Source: an uncultured Flavobacteriaceae bacterium
Lineage (GTDB): Bacteria; Bacteroidota; Bacteroidia; Flavobacteriales; Flavobacteriaceae
Direction: 5' to 3'
Assembly (NCBI GenBank): GCA_905479745.1
Contig: CAJQNO010000009.1
Location: 1 to 37,322, forward strand
Length of the DNA: 37,322 nt
Of this stretch, positions 1 to 8,268 are shown piece by piece; position 1 is the stretch's first letter, and every line of letters starts with the position of its first letter. The notes beneath the pieces were generated by a model that was given only the letters and a program-made list of their open reading frames with translations, made no database searches and was not told the DNA's origin. The position numbers and the translations under genes were made by a program.

Positions 1-141
1 TCTCCTATAACAGCAGCAGGTGCCTTCCCAAGAGGGTACAGATATCCTGTTGATGAGGTAGAAAACAACCCGAACATCCAACAGCGTCAGCTTACCGACC
101 AGGTATTCTGGGATAATAACCCTGGCGGATTTATTGACTAA
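1..141 (+). CDS. C-terminal end of a probable SusD/RagB-like outer membrane lipoprotein (partial)
   Basis: An open frame enters from the left edge and ends with TAA at 139-141, giving the last 46 residues of a protein. The tail contains FPRGYRYPVDEVENNPN and ends in QVFWDNNPGGFID. The RYP..E...NPN pattern followed by a late VFWD is typical of the C-terminus of SusD/RagB family proteins, which are surface lipoproteins that partner SusC TonB receptors in glycan or peptide uptake. A terminator follows after about 20 bases, so this is the last gene of its unit. The SusC partner would lie to the left, outside the window. The family call rests on a short tail only. Confidence 0.6.
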   Translation, partial: SPITAAGAFPRGYRYPVDEVENNPNIQQRQLTDQVFWDNNPGGFID

Positions 142-161
142 ATGTTCAAAATAATAGTAAA

Positions 162-188
162 GCCCCTGTTCTTCAGGGGCTTTTTTTT
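162..188 (+). terminator. Rho-independent terminator after the SusD-like gene
   Basis: The arms GCCCCTG (162-168) and CAGGGGC (174-180) form a perfect 7-bp stem with a 5-base loop, followed by eight T. It ends the plus-strand gene and lies immediately downstream of the minus-strand gene ending at 187. The minus-strand T run is poor, so it should act mainly on plus-strand transcripts. Confidence 0.9.
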
Positions 189-870
189 ATTCAAAGAATC
201 TAAACCCTTCAAGTTTATTGAGGTCTGGTGCGGTATCTACAACCACCAGATACGGAATTTTCTTGCCGCTGCTAAAAACCAGGTACGACTGAAACTGATA
301 TGCAGCGCCTAAGGCATCACTCACTTCAGCAATACCAAAGGGTTCGTATGCTATTAATGAGCCGTATTTCTCCTTATACTCCCCCATGGTTATTATAATC
401 CGTTCCCCGATGGGAGGAGCTATGGATTTTTCATTTCTTATATCATCTATAGAAGCAGCATCACTATCCATTAGGCTTTGGGAGAAAGTTGTGTATACTT
501 CCGACTTCCTGTTTAATTTTTTCAATACATCTAAAGGATAGGTATAATCTGCAGTATCTCCTTTTTTGTTCAACATTTCAACATTGATGTAATTGTACTT
601 TTCTTTCTCATCATCTTCAAACCCCTGGTAGACCAATAAAGCAATATTGGCAGAGGTAACATTAGGATTTAAACTGTCTATAAGATTGCTTTCTGAGACT
701 TTTGCAGTAAAATTCCTCACGGTTTCGGTGCCAGCAGAACTGCTAAATCCTTTGGAATATGAGGTTTTGGCGTCGTAAATATCGGCTATTCTGTCCAGGC
801 TTTTTTGTTCGGTTTCCGAAGCACATCCCAGCAAAAATACTGTTGCAATTATAAGAACTAATTTTTTCAT
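187..870 (-). CDS. Hypothetical lipoprotein, last gene of the two-kinase operon
   Basis: This 227-residue protein begins with a lipoprotein signal, MKKLVLIIATVFLLGC, with the acylated Cys at residue 16, so it should be anchored in an envelope membrane. After the Cys comes ASETEQ, which is not an obvious surface-export signal. The rest is mixed charged and beta-prone sequence with no domain I recognise. The gene starts 17 bases after the response regulator stop in the same direction and is probably co-transcribed with the two kinases and regulator. It may be a sensory accessory or an output of that system, but nothing in the sequence decides this. Confidence 0.7.
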   Translation of the reverse strand: MKKLVLIIATVFLLGCASETEQKSLDRIADIYDAKTSYSKGFSSSAGTETVRNFTAKVSESNLIDSLNPNVTSANIALLVYQGFEDDEKEKYNYINVEMLNKKGDTADYTYPLDVLKKLNRKSEVYTTFSQSLMDSDAASIDDIRNEKSIAPPIGERIIITMGEYKEKYGSLIAYEPFGIAEVSDALGAAYQFQSYLVFSSGKKIPYLVVVDTAPDLNKLEGFRFFE

Positions 871-887
871 GATCTTTATTTTAGAGG

Positions 888-1529
888 TTATGTGTGTAAT
901 TCGTATTCAAGTGCTATTCGTACCAGGCCGGCAGTATTTCTCGCCCCGGTCTTTATAAGCATATTTCGTCTGTGAGTTTCTACGGTTCCGAAGCTGATAA
1001 ACAACTTCTCTGCTATCTCATGCGTAGTATGTTCCTTCAGTATTAATTGTAGTATTTCTTTTTCGCGCCGCGACAATGTGGGAAACGGACTCCGCTGTTT
1101 TGCCTCGTTGCCATTCGCCACACTGTTCACCACGATCTCGTTTACCGTGTCATCCAGGTACATTTTACCATCGTTCACCATTTTTATGGCCTCTATCACT
1201 TCATCCTGTCCGGCGTTTTTTAATACGTAACCTTTTGCACCACTGGAAAGCATCAATTTAATCAGGCTGCTTTCCTTGTGCATCGAAATTGCCACGATCT
1301 TCAGATCTGGATGACGCGCAATGAGCTCTTTACAGGTTTCAATGCCGTTCATGTCGGGCATATTGATATCCAGCAATACCACATCGGGCTGCTTGATATC
1401 AATTTGCTCTAAAGCGTCTTTCCCACTCAGGGCGGATCCTATCACAGTGATGTCTTCTTCATTTTGAAGTAACAACTGTAATCCTTCTATGACCATTTTA
1501 TGATCATCAACTATAAAGACCTGTATCAT
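888..1529 (-). CDS. NarL/LuxR-type DNA-binding response regulator
   Basis: The start at 1529 (MIQVFIVDDHKMV) was chosen because the ATG overlaps the upstream kinase stop as ATGA and places the receiver's VDDH at residues 7-10. An in-frame ATG further upstream, at 1580, would add 17 residues from inside the kinase gene. The product is 213 residues. The receiver domain (about 1-120) has the acidic pair D8/D9, the phospho-acceptor D54 in LLDINMPD, and the conserved Lys in YVLKNAG. A LuxR-type helix-turn-helix follows (about 145-210, LSRREKEILQLI and ISFGTVETHRRNM). It should be phosphorylated by one or both upstream HisKA_3-type kinases. Candidate target sites are the CTAC-AATT elements upstream of this operon and of the two secreted-protein genes; that link is inferred. 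Confidence 0.95.
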   Translation of the reverse strand: MIQVFIVDDHKMVIEGLQLLLQNEEDITVIGSALSGKDALEQIDIKQPDVVLLDINMPDMNGIETCKELIARHPDLKIVAISMHKESSLIKLMLSSGAKGYVLKNAGQDEVIEAIKMVNDGKMYLDDTVNEIVVNSVANGNEAKQRSPFPTLSRREKEILQLILKEHTTHEIAEKLFISFGTVETHRRNMLIKTGARNTAGLVRIALEYELHT

Positions 1530-3394
1530 AACGGTATATTTATACTTATTGAAGTGCCATTTCCCGGCTTGGAGTCCCATTCTATGGTACCATCCAGAAA
1601 GTCAACCCGACTATTTATACTCTTAATTCCGAGCCCGTTCTTTGAAACAGCCTCCCTATAATCGAATCCCTTGCCATTGTCTTCAATAATTAGATTAACT
1701 TCATTTTTAAACCCGATCAACTGTAGTAGGATAGTATCGGCATCGGCATGCTTGCGGATATTAGACACTATTTCCTGAACCAATCTGTAGATCATCACTT
1801 CTTTAGTGCTATCCATTTCCGGATGAAGATTTTTAATTTCCAGAGTTACATCGAAACCGTCTTCCTTCAGGTTCTGTGTGATATCTTCAAGTGCACCTTT
1901 TAATCCGGAAATACTCAGAGCATGCGGCATCATATTATGTGAGATCCGCCGCACTTCAATACATGCCTCATCTATAAGTGTATTGGTCTTTTCGGTAAGA
2001 TTGAAATTGGCCAATTGATGTATTTGTTTCTGAATTGTGGTAAAATGAGCTTTAACAGTACTTAATAGCCCTCCCAGGCTGTCGTGAAGATCCTTTGCAA
2101 TTCGAAGTCGTTCTGCTTCCTGGCCTTCTATCATACTGCTAAGTGCTAATAATTTATTCTTTTGCTGAAGTTCGGTGATCTTCTGCCGCTGTAGGGAGGC
2201 ATTCTGACTGGCAATAGTTTTTTGATACTGCAGGCGTTTTCGGAAGAACAAGAACAGCATTACGGAAATAGAAACCGCCGATATTAGTAAGATAAGGATG
2301 GTGTTCTTCTGTCGGGTATTCTTCTCGATCGTGAGGGCCTGTGCCAATAAGGCTTTGTCCTTTTTTTCTGCTTCGTATTTCTGAAGCGCCTCTGTAAGGT
2401 TCTTTTCCTTTTCCGAATTAAAGATCGAGTCCTTGGCTTCTGTATACTCGTAGAACAAATTCATACCCTTCAATGTCTCCTTGTTCTCGTAATATGCATC
2501 GATAAGGAAAGGCATGGTTTCCAGGCGTTCGTCGTAAAACCCGTGGTCGAGAAAAGCTTTATATGCGCGTTCGTAATAGGCCAGGCCTTTACGGCTGTTT
2601 CCTTCCTGGGTATACACGCCTCCAAGTCCGCGCAACAGGGATCCGTAATGGAGGATATCCTGGGTCGAATCTATAGTTTTAAGCGTGGCTTCGAAGATCT
2701 TTTTAGCATCCTGGGTTCGCTCTATATCTACGTAACCATTCCCCAGATTAATACTTATAGGGATAAAATACTTGGCATATTGGGGCGCTGCCAAATGGTT
2801 GCGGGCTTTTTCCAGGTATTCGATCGAAGTCTGTAGATCTCCGCGGTTTCGGTAGATATTGCTTATGTTGTTAAGAGCAATACCCATACGCCGGCTATCA
2901 TTTTGTTCTTTGCTAATCTCGTAGGACAGCTCGAAATACTTTAGTGAAAGCGAATCAACGCCGTGTTTTTCGTAGGCGGCGGCGATGCCATTGTACACAG
3001 AGCTCAGCCTGCCGGGATCACCCGAATATTCGAAATACTTTGCCGCAAGCAGATAATTGGGTAAAGCTTCTTTATAATTCCCCAATGTTATATCGGCATT
3101 ACCCATATAGTATTGAGCCAGGGCAATTCGGAACGAATCCTGTACACGTTTGGCGAGTTCCAGGTATTCCCTGGTATAATTTTTAGAAATTTCCGGCTCC
3201 GAATAGAATGTTGCCTTACGCAATTCGTTATAGAGATCCATTTTTATCGAATCGTTGGTAGTGACCGCAAGTACTAGCTTAAGACTGTCTTCTACCTTAT
3301 TCGATTGAGCCGTAAGTCCGCAACCAACAAACAGTGCACAAAGTAGAAGTAAACTTTGTGTGACCTTTGCGATATGTTTGCTAAATATTATCAT
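1526..3394 (-). CDS. TPR-containing sensor histidine kinase (HisKA_3/HATPase), copy 1
   Basis: This 622-residue protein starts with a signal-like hydrophobic segment (MIIFSKHIAKVTQSLLLLCALFVGCG). A periplasmic TPR-type helical sensor region (about 45-320) follows, then a charged coiled coil and one membrane segment near 364-384. The cytoplasmic kinase core has the NarX/LytS-like dimerisation motif ERLRIAKDLHDSLGGLL with phospho-acceptor His437, the N-box QEIVSNIRKHA, and the ATP-lid motifs DNGKGF and GLGIKSINSRV. All key residues are present, so it should be active. Its ATG follows the stop of the second kinase with no gap, and its TGA overlaps the regulator start. It is a diverged paralogue of its neighbour: the kinase cores are very similar and the sensor halves differ. 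Confidence 0.95.
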   Translation of the reverse strand: MIIFSKHIAKVTQSLLLLCALFVGCGLTAQSNKVEDSLKLVLAVTTNDSIKMDLYNELRKATFYSEPEISKNYTREYLELAKRVQDSFRIALAQYYMGNADITLGNYKEALPNYLLAAKYFEYSGDPGRLSSVYNGIAAAYEKHGVDSLSLKYFELSYEISKEQNDSRRMGIALNNISNIYRNRGDLQTSIEYLEKARNHLAAPQYAKYFIPISINLGNGYVDIERTQDAKKIFEATLKTIDSTQDILHYGSLLRGLGGVYTQEGNSRKGLAYYERAYKAFLDHGFYDERLETMPFLIDAYYENKETLKGMNLFYEYTEAKDSIFNSEKEKNLTEALQKYEAEKKDKALLAQALTIEKNTRQKNTILILLISAVSISVMLFLFFRKRLQYQKTIASQNASLQRQKITELQQKNKLLALSSMIEGQEAERLRIAKDLHDSLGGLLSTVKAHFTTIQKQIHQLANFNLTEKTNTLIDEACIEVRRISHNMMPHALSISGLKGALEDITQNLKEDGFDVTLEIKNLHPEMDSTKEVMIYRLVQEIVSNIRKHADADTILLQLIGFKNEVNLIIEDNGKGFDYREAVSKNGLGIKSINSRVDFLDGTIEWDSKPGNGTSISINIPL

Positions 3395-5359
3395 TTAAAC
3401 GGCTGGGATCTTAATGCTTACCGAAGTACCCTCACCTTCTTGAGTATCCCAATCAATATGTCCATCCAGGAATTGAACCCTGCTATTGATACTTTTAAGG
3501 CCTAACCCACCTTTTTTCAGGGCCTGCTCAAAATTGAAACCTTTTCCATCATCCTCGATGAGTAAATTAAGGTCGTCCTTGTGGGCCAATAGCTGTATGA
3601 GAACAGATTTCGCTTCGGCATGCTTTCGGATATTGGCAACGATCTCTTGTATAAGCCTATAGACCATTACCTCGCGGGTTTTTTCAATGGTGGGAAGATC
3701 TGCTATCTCTAGGGTGACTTTAAATCCTTCTTCCTGAAGATTGGATGCAATATCCTGTACAGCACCTTTTAATCCCGATAAGCTTAACGCATGCGGCATC
3801 ATATTGTGAGAGATCCGTCTTACCTCAAGGCAGGCTTCGTCTATCAGCGAGTTGGTCTTTTCGGTTATATTGAGTTTTTCCAGTTCTTCTATTTCTTTCT
3901 GAATCGTTGTAAAATGAGCTTTCACAGTACTGAGCAATCCTCCCAGGCTATCGTGTAGATCTTTAGCAATTCGAAGGCGCTCGGCTTCCTGGCCTTCTAT
4001 CATACTATTTAATGCGAGTAATTTATTTTCTTGCTGAAGTTCCCTGATCTCCTGCTTCTGAATAGCTTCGGTTTGGGCGGCTATGGTTCGCTGGTATTTT
4101 AGTTTATTTCTGAAGAAGAAGAAACTCATAATAAGCAATATGCCTAATGCGATAAGTCCCGTAAAGATCATATTCTTCTGCCTGGCTTCCTTCTCAAGCT
4201 GAAGGTCTTGTTGCGCGATCTTACGCTCCTTCTGTTCGGTGTCGAATTTTACTTCCAGTTCGGCAACATTACGTTGCATCCTATCCGATTTAATACTGTC
4301 CCGGAGTGCGGTTTCCTTCCGGAAATATTTAAAAGCTTCTTTATAATTTGAAGTTTGTGCATGCATCCGGCTCAACTCGGAATAAAGCTCAAGTTTCAGC
4401 TGAGGTTTGTCTACAGAATCTATTTTTCTTACCGCCTTTTTTAAAACTGATAATCCATCGAATGGCTGCCCAATCTTCTCATATATCCTGGCTAAAGTTA
4501 TTGATGAGAATGTAAGGGTGTTCACACTATTGGTACTATCGCTTATGGCGATTGACTTTCTTAGTAAGGGTATATTCGATGGGTCCGATCTTTTTTCAAA
4601 TAAACTCTTAATAGGCATATGCCCCTCAGGCATATTAGGATTGGCCTCCTCATACAACCCAGAAAGTATTTCTGTGTATTTGGCAAGGTCTTCCGGGTAA
4701 TTGGTCTGACTCAAAAAATCTACCAGAACATATAAGTAGAAACGTTTGGTGGATGTATTCTCAAAATCTTTGGCATACTGCCACATTTTAAGATAGTGGT
4801 AGTATTGTCCTTTTTCGTTTTCCAATAAACTCTCCAATAAGCCCCGGTTGTAAAAAATAGCAGCATTATAATGTTGCAGTTCTTCGTTTTCTGCAAGAGC
4901 CTGAGCCTTATTGATGTGATACAATGCTTTATCAGGGAGATTTTGATAGATATACAAATTCGCTATATCATTATTGTAAACGAGTATAAATTTTTTATCA
5001 TTTAATTTTTCGGCTACTTCAAGACCTCTCTTTTTAATATTAAGCGCTTCGTTGGTATCACCTTTTCTCGAGTAGACCGTTGACATGGATTCGAAGTAGA
5101 CCATCTTCGCATGGTCCGAGCTGTCCTTCGAAATAGCATACTTAAAAAGTGCTTCGGCATTGTTGCCGCCCTGTCTTAATATTAGCTTATTCAGGTCGAA
5201 ATAAGAAGATTCCTTGTCTTTGTAGTCCTTATCTTTAAGGGATGAAATGATGCTATCAATTTTATGCTTTATATGTTCTTGAGAAAACGCAGATTGCGGC
5301 TTTGTTAGCAAAGCCGCAAATGCGATAAGTAAAACAAACAATTGGTTAGTTGATAACAT
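3395..5359 (-). CDS. TPR-containing sensor histidine kinase (HisKA_3/HATPase), copy 2
   Basis: This 654-residue paralogue of the downstream kinase has the same layout. There is a signal peptide (about 1-26, ending SAFSQ), a periplasmic TPR-like region (about 45-350), a coiled coil, and a membrane segment near 396-416. The kinase core has KDLHDS with phospho-acceptor His469, the N-box QEIVANIRKHA, DDGKGF and GLGLKSINSRV. The core matches copy 1 almost residue for residue around the His, while the sensor domains are much less alike. That suggests duplication followed by divergence of the input. It starts 26 bases after the upstream small secreted-protein gene and ends exactly where copy 1 begins. 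Only one response regulator follows, so both kinases probably feed it. Confidence 0.95.
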   Translation of the reverse strand: MLSTNQLFVLLIAFAALLTKPQSAFSQEHIKHKIDSIISSLKDKDYKDKESSYFDLNKLILRQGGNNAEALFKYAISKDSSDHAKMVYFESMSTVYSRKGDTNEALNIKKRGLEVAEKLNDKKFILVYNNDIANLYIYQNLPDKALYHINKAQALAENEELQHYNAAIFYNRGLLESLLENEKGQYYHYLKMWQYAKDFENTSTKRFYLYVLVDFLSQTNYPEDLAKYTEILSGLYEEANPNMPEGHMPIKSLFEKRSDPSNIPLLRKSIAISDSTNSVNTLTFSSITLARIYEKIGQPFDGLSVLKKAVRKIDSVDKPQLKLELYSELSRMHAQTSNYKEAFKYFRKETALRDSIKSDRMQRNVAELEVKFDTEQKERKIAQQDLQLEKEARQKNMIFTGLIALGILLIMSFFFFRNKLKYQRTIAAQTEAIQKQEIRELQQENKLLALNSMIEGQEAERLRIAKDLHDSLGGLLSTVKAHFTTIQKEIEELEKLNITEKTNSLIDEACLEVRRISHNMMPHALSLSGLKGAVQDIASNLQEEGFKVTLEIADLPTIEKTREVMVYRLIQEIVANIRKHAEAKSVLIQLLAHKDDLNLLIEDDGKGFNFEQALKKGGLGLKSINSRVQFLDGHIDWDTQEGEGTSVSIKIPAV

Positions 5360-5385
5360 ACATAAAAGATATAACTTTTTTAGCC

Positions 5386-5922
5386 TTATCTACCCTTCGT
5401 ATTTATTACCAATGTGAAATCACCTTCATCCAATTCTTCAGCTCCAACCACTCCGATAACAACTCGATATGGCCTAGTAATCGCGACCAAGTACTTTACA
5501 GTTCGGGTATGATCCTGGGTTTTACCAACATAATTTCTATCCCATTTGTGATCTGCTTCACACCTTATACAAGATGAAAGATCCGGAGGAAGAGCATTAT
5601 TGTCCACGCCAACTTCATAAGCATAAAGACTGAAATTAGCTTCGGGATCTTTGGGAATGACGGTCACCGTGGATTCACTATATGCGGGTAAAATACCCGT
5701 AAAGAATACATGATTCCCTGTGAACTTGTGATATTGAGTAGCCGGGAAACAGGCATTGTTACTTTGCCAGGCCCATGATAGATCTTCGATCTTCTGACCC
5801 TGGTTGAGGTTTCCTTCGTATCGAACCTCCATGTTCGAGACTGGTTCAATTTCGTATACAGTTGGTTCTTGCGCCATGATTAATGATGGTATCAATGCGA
5901 TTAAAGTTATTAGTATTTTCAT
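5386..5922 (-). CDS. Small secreted protein of unknown function with a CxxC motif
   Basis: This 178-residue protein has a clear Sec signal peptide (MKILITLIALIPSLIMAQ). The mature part is beta-rich and resembles a small pre-peptidase-type beta sandwich, although I cannot place it in a family with confidence. It has an isolated Cys in NNACFP and a CIRCEADHKW motif that could form a disulfide or bind metal. The gene lies 11 bases after the Ig-like repeat gene and 26 bases before the second kinase, all in one direction. The packing suggests that it and the Ig-like protein belong to the signalling system, perhaps as ligand-binding or envelope-stress components. That role is inferred from context. 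Confidence 0.75.
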   Translation of the reverse strand: MKILITLIALIPSLIMAQEPTVYEIEPVSNMEVRYEGNLNQGQKIEDLSWAWQSNNACFPATQYHKFTGNHVFFTGILPAYSESTVTVIPKDPEANFSLYAYEVGVDNNALPPDLSSCIRCEADHKWDRNYVGKTQDHTRTVKYLVAITRPYRVVIGVVGAEELDEGDFTLVINTKGR

Positions 5923-5933
5923 TTTATAAAGTA

Positions 5934-7418
5934 TTAGGATTTAATTTTTATATCATAAGTTTTTGTACTGCCCATTTTATCACCTTTATAGTACACATTG
6001 AATTGCAACCGTATTGATGTTTCCCCGGACACTTTAGGAGCCTTAATGCTCCCATTAACGTACTTAGATTCTCCCGATTTCATGTCTATTCCATCGAGCT
6101 CTATATCAAATACACCCCTGGGAGGTCTATAATTGGAAGGTTTTAATGACCGGGTCTTGCATTTTATTACCCAGTCGTCACCGTTAGCCATTACATCTCC
6201 ATAGTTCTTCATATCAATACGTAATTTATATGTCTTTCCAGGTACCATCTCATCTTCCAGAGTTACTCTTCCAATATTTAGCTCTGGAAGGAGTTCAACG
6301 ATTTCGTAATTTATTTTCACCTCGCCACCTTCCATATCTGCAGACCTACCATCCTTCATAATCTCGTATTTTACTTCTACTCGTCCAGGGATGGAAGGAA
6401 CATTAATATCGTTAAAGGAAATATCGTCACCTTCACCAACTTCTAATTCGTCACCATCAAATTTTACTTCCTGTTCGAAGATGTCATCACTAAGATCGTT
6501 CGATGGTTTTCTTACTACCGTGGATTTAAGGCTGTAACTTCCGTCTTCCCATTGTACCTCTCCCGAATTTTTTATTGAAAATGAAACGGAATACGACTTT
6601 TCCGGATAAAGCTTTGTTGTTACCTTGCTGCTAATTTCGGCTTCCGGCTCCTCAATCTTAACATTTGTATCTTTTCTAATGGTACCGTCCTGTGCGTCGA
6701 ATTTTTTTCCATCCTTATAGATACTTACTTCAATACTGTACGACCCTCCGGTAGACGGTGTTTCAAGTTTTTCTGAAAATCCGATACTTTTTGAAGCACC
6801 AGGCGCTAAGTTTGAAAGGTCTATACTCTCTTCAAATTCAAAAGCTTCCTCATCCTCATCTTCTGCATTAGATGGTGCTCCCGTTACTTCTCCCTTAAGT
6901 TCGTAGTCCCCTTCGGGCCATTGGGTCTCGCCACTGTTCTTTACAGTTGCGCTCATAGGGGGGTATATCTTCTCAGGTTCTAGGCTAATGGGAAGATTAA
7001 CAGATACATCAGCCATATAATCCTCATCTATAGTCACAGTAACATCCTGGCTATCCAGGGTATTGCTCCCATTGGTAATAGCGAGTTTTACTTTATAGAC
7101 TCCTGGTACTACAGGGGATTCCATACTCCACTTGAATGTAAATTCTTTGCCGGGATCGATATTGGTAATAAGATCTCTTTCTACTTCAAAGGCTTCACCT
7201 GCGTCTGCATCAGGGCCACTTACATAACTCATTTTAAGCACACAATTGCTTCTGTTGAGTATGGCGTTTCCGGTATTCTTCATTGTGAGATCCAGTTGAT
7301 AAGTATTCGAAGGATCCATTTTAGCGGGTACGTCATAGTTAGCAATCTCAGCGCTATATTGAGACCACCCGGTCCAAGCATAGCTTATTAGCATAAAAAA
7401 TAAAATGTGTTTCTTCAT
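5934..7418 (-). CDS. Secreted protein with four tandem Ig-like (NBR1/CARDB-like) repeats
   Basis: This 494-residue protein has a signal peptide ending in SYAWTGWSQ (about 1-20). Four repeats of 100-120 residues follow, at about 27-130, 134-250, 256-370 and 375-494. Each carries a version of the pattern kNsGe.qW..G.Y.Lk, seen as TMKNTGNA, TVKNSGETQWPEGDYELK, SIKNSGEVQWEDGSYSLK and DMKNYGDV. Each ends in a strand pair like G.Y.ievsi.kdGk. This resembles NBR1-type or CARDB Ig-like folds, which act as spacers or binding modules on exported proteins. It is very acidic, with runs such as EDEDEEAFEFEE. It is the first gene of the kinase operon. No anchor or T9SS tail is evident, so it is probably periplasmic or released. 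Confidence 0.8.
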   Translation of the reverse strand: MKKHILFFMLISYAWTGWSQYSAEIANYDVPAKMDPSNTYQLDLTMKNTGNAILNRSNCVLKMSYVSGPDADAGEAFEVERDLITNIDPGKEFTFKWSMESPVVPGVYKVKLAITNGSNTLDSQDVTVTIDEDYMADVSVNLPISLEPEKIYPPMSATVKNSGETQWPEGDYELKGEVTGAPSNAEDEDEEAFEFEESIDLSNLAPGASKSIGFSEKLETPSTGGSYSIEVSIYKDGKKFDAQDGTIRKDTNVKIEEPEAEISSKVTTKLYPEKSYSVSFSIKNSGEVQWEDGSYSLKSTVVRKPSNDLSDDIFEQEVKFDGDELEVGEGDDISFNDINVPSIPGRVEVKYEIMKDGRSADMEGGEVKINYEIVELLPELNIGRVTLEDEMVPGKTYKLRIDMKNYGDVMANGDDWVIKCKTRSLKPSNYRPPRGVFDIELDGIDMKSGESKYVNGSIKAPKVSGETSIRLQFNVYYKGDKMGSTKTYDIKIKS

Positions 7419-7485
7419 AATTATTATTCGAACGTTGATTCTACATTTGCTTTTTTACCAAGACGTAGGTTATCTGGCTATTAAA

Positions 7486-7539
7486 GTCTACACAATTGTG
7501 ATATATTAATTCAAGTCGTTTATTTTTAATTGAGTAGAC
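7486..7539. promoter_or_regulatory. Long inverted repeat upstream of the six-gene kinase operon, candidate operator
   Basis: GTCTACACAATT (7486-7497) and AATTGAGTAGAC (7528-7539) are inverted copies matching at 11 of 12 positions. Their centres are 42 bases apart, about four helical turns, so they would face the same side of the DNA. The left arm runs into a perfect palindrome, CACAATTGTG (7491-7500). The pair lies 68 bases upstream of the first gene (start 7418). The half-site YCTACnCAATT resembles the CCTACnTGAATT box in front of the two neighbouring secreted genes. Confidence 0.55.
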
Positions 7540-7551
7540 AAGACTCTCATA

Positions 7552-8103
7552 TTATTTTTTCTTGGCGTTAATTCGATACTTGAATTTATTTCCTACCGAT
7601 TTATTCCTCATTGCAACGATGATGATCTTTCCTCTAACATTGTTCAATGTGAATTTCTTTACTTTCCCATTCTTATCGTTAGGAAATTCGTAGGTGGCTT
7701 TTTGGGTGGTTACCCCATCGCGACCTTGTACACAGATCACTACTCCGGTCTTAGCTTTTCCATCGTATTTATTAATAGTGAGCTCTACTTTATTATCGAA
7801 GGACGGAGGAGTAACGAACGTACTTTTGGTCTGCCCGGTTATACTACCCGTTTCGTTTCCACCATCAATTTCAAGGAATCTTGGTCCTATGGTAGCGCCA
7901 CCATTTGCCGCGATCCAGTTCCAAACATTCTTGATCTTCTGTACTTCTGCTTTAAAGGGGATCAATTGAATATTCGGTTTCCATGGCCCCCATTTTTCCC
8001 AGGTTTTTTCGGCTAGTTTCTTCCCCTGATTACAGTTTTGGGCTTCCGCCTGAAAGCTAAAAGCAAAAAGGGCGATCGTAATAATTGCGATTAATTTTTT
8101 CAT
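7552..8103 (-). CDS. Secreted protein with one copy of a repeated ~90-residue domain
   Basis: The start at 8103 (MKKLIAIITIALFAFSFQAEAQ) gives a proper signal peptide and a 183-residue protein; an in-frame ATG 66 bases upstream would bury the signal. After cleavage comes NCNQGKKLAEKTWEKWGPW, then a C-terminal domain (about 95-183). It runs from GSITGQTKSTFVTPPS through KVELTINKYDGKA to NNVRGKIIIVAMRNKSVGNKFKYRINAK. The same domain occurs twice in the next gene upstream (8269-8979). Its ending, RNxSVGNxxxY, is nearly identical between the two proteins. No known family is recognised. A long leader of about 60 bases separates it from a conserved regulatory block, so it is probably expressed separately from its neighbours. 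Confidence 0.8.
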   Translation of the reverse strand: MKKLIAIITIALFAFSFQAEAQNCNQGKKLAEKTWEKWGPWKPNIQLIPFKAEVQKIKNVWNWIAANGGATIGPRFLEIDGGNETGSITGQTKSTFVTPPSFDNKVELTINKYDGKAKTGVVICVQGRDGVTTQKATYEFPNDKNGKVKKFTLNNVRGKIIIVAMRNKSVGNKFKYRINAKKK

Positions 8104-8165
8104 GATGTCTATATTTTTATATTTAGAGGTTATTGCTAAGTTATTGATCAATAAAATGTTAGGGT

Positions 8166-8210
8166 TCAAAGAATACCCTTAGTAATCAAAAATGTATGAA
8201 TTCATGTAGG
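8166..8210 (-). promoter_or_regulatory. Conserved activator box plus promoter core, copy A
   Basis: On the minus strand, CCTACATGAATTCATA followed by CATTTT (8189-8210) is spaced 15 bases from TTCTTTGA (8166-8173). The same arrangement with the same spacing lies at 9066-9110. The 22-base box matches at 20 of 22 positions and TTCTTTGA at 8 of 8. The downstream part resembles the TTTG end of a Bacteroidota -7 element. The box would sit near -50 to -30, a usual place for an activator. It reads toward the gene starting at 8103. Confidence 0.65.
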
Positions 8211-8221
8211 TGAATTCCTTA

Positions 8222-8260
8222 GTTTGCGAACGACCCCCAAAAGGAAGCCGTTCGCCAAAC
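8222..8260 (-). other. Large RNA hairpin between the two secreted-protein genes
   Basis: GTTTGCGAACG (8222-8232) pairs with CGTTCGCCAAAC (8249-8260), giving 11 base pairs with one bulge and a 16-base loop. It lies just after the stop of the gene at 8269-8979. No T run follows on the minus strand, so it is not a classic terminator. It may protect the transcript's 3' end or be a Rho-dependent stop; the function is inferred. Confidence 0.5.
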
Positions 8261-8268
8261 AAGATTAT

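Noticed and set aside
1530..1580. Longer start for the response regulator, adding 17 residues
   Set aside because: The extra part lies inside the kinase gene and does not fit a receiver domain. The internal ATG gives an ATGA overlap and the normal MIQVFIVDDH beginning.
1526..5359. The tandem kinases as an assembly duplication artefact
   Set aside because: The sensor halves and much of the DNA differ. Similarity is concentrated in the catalytic core, as expected for old paralogues.
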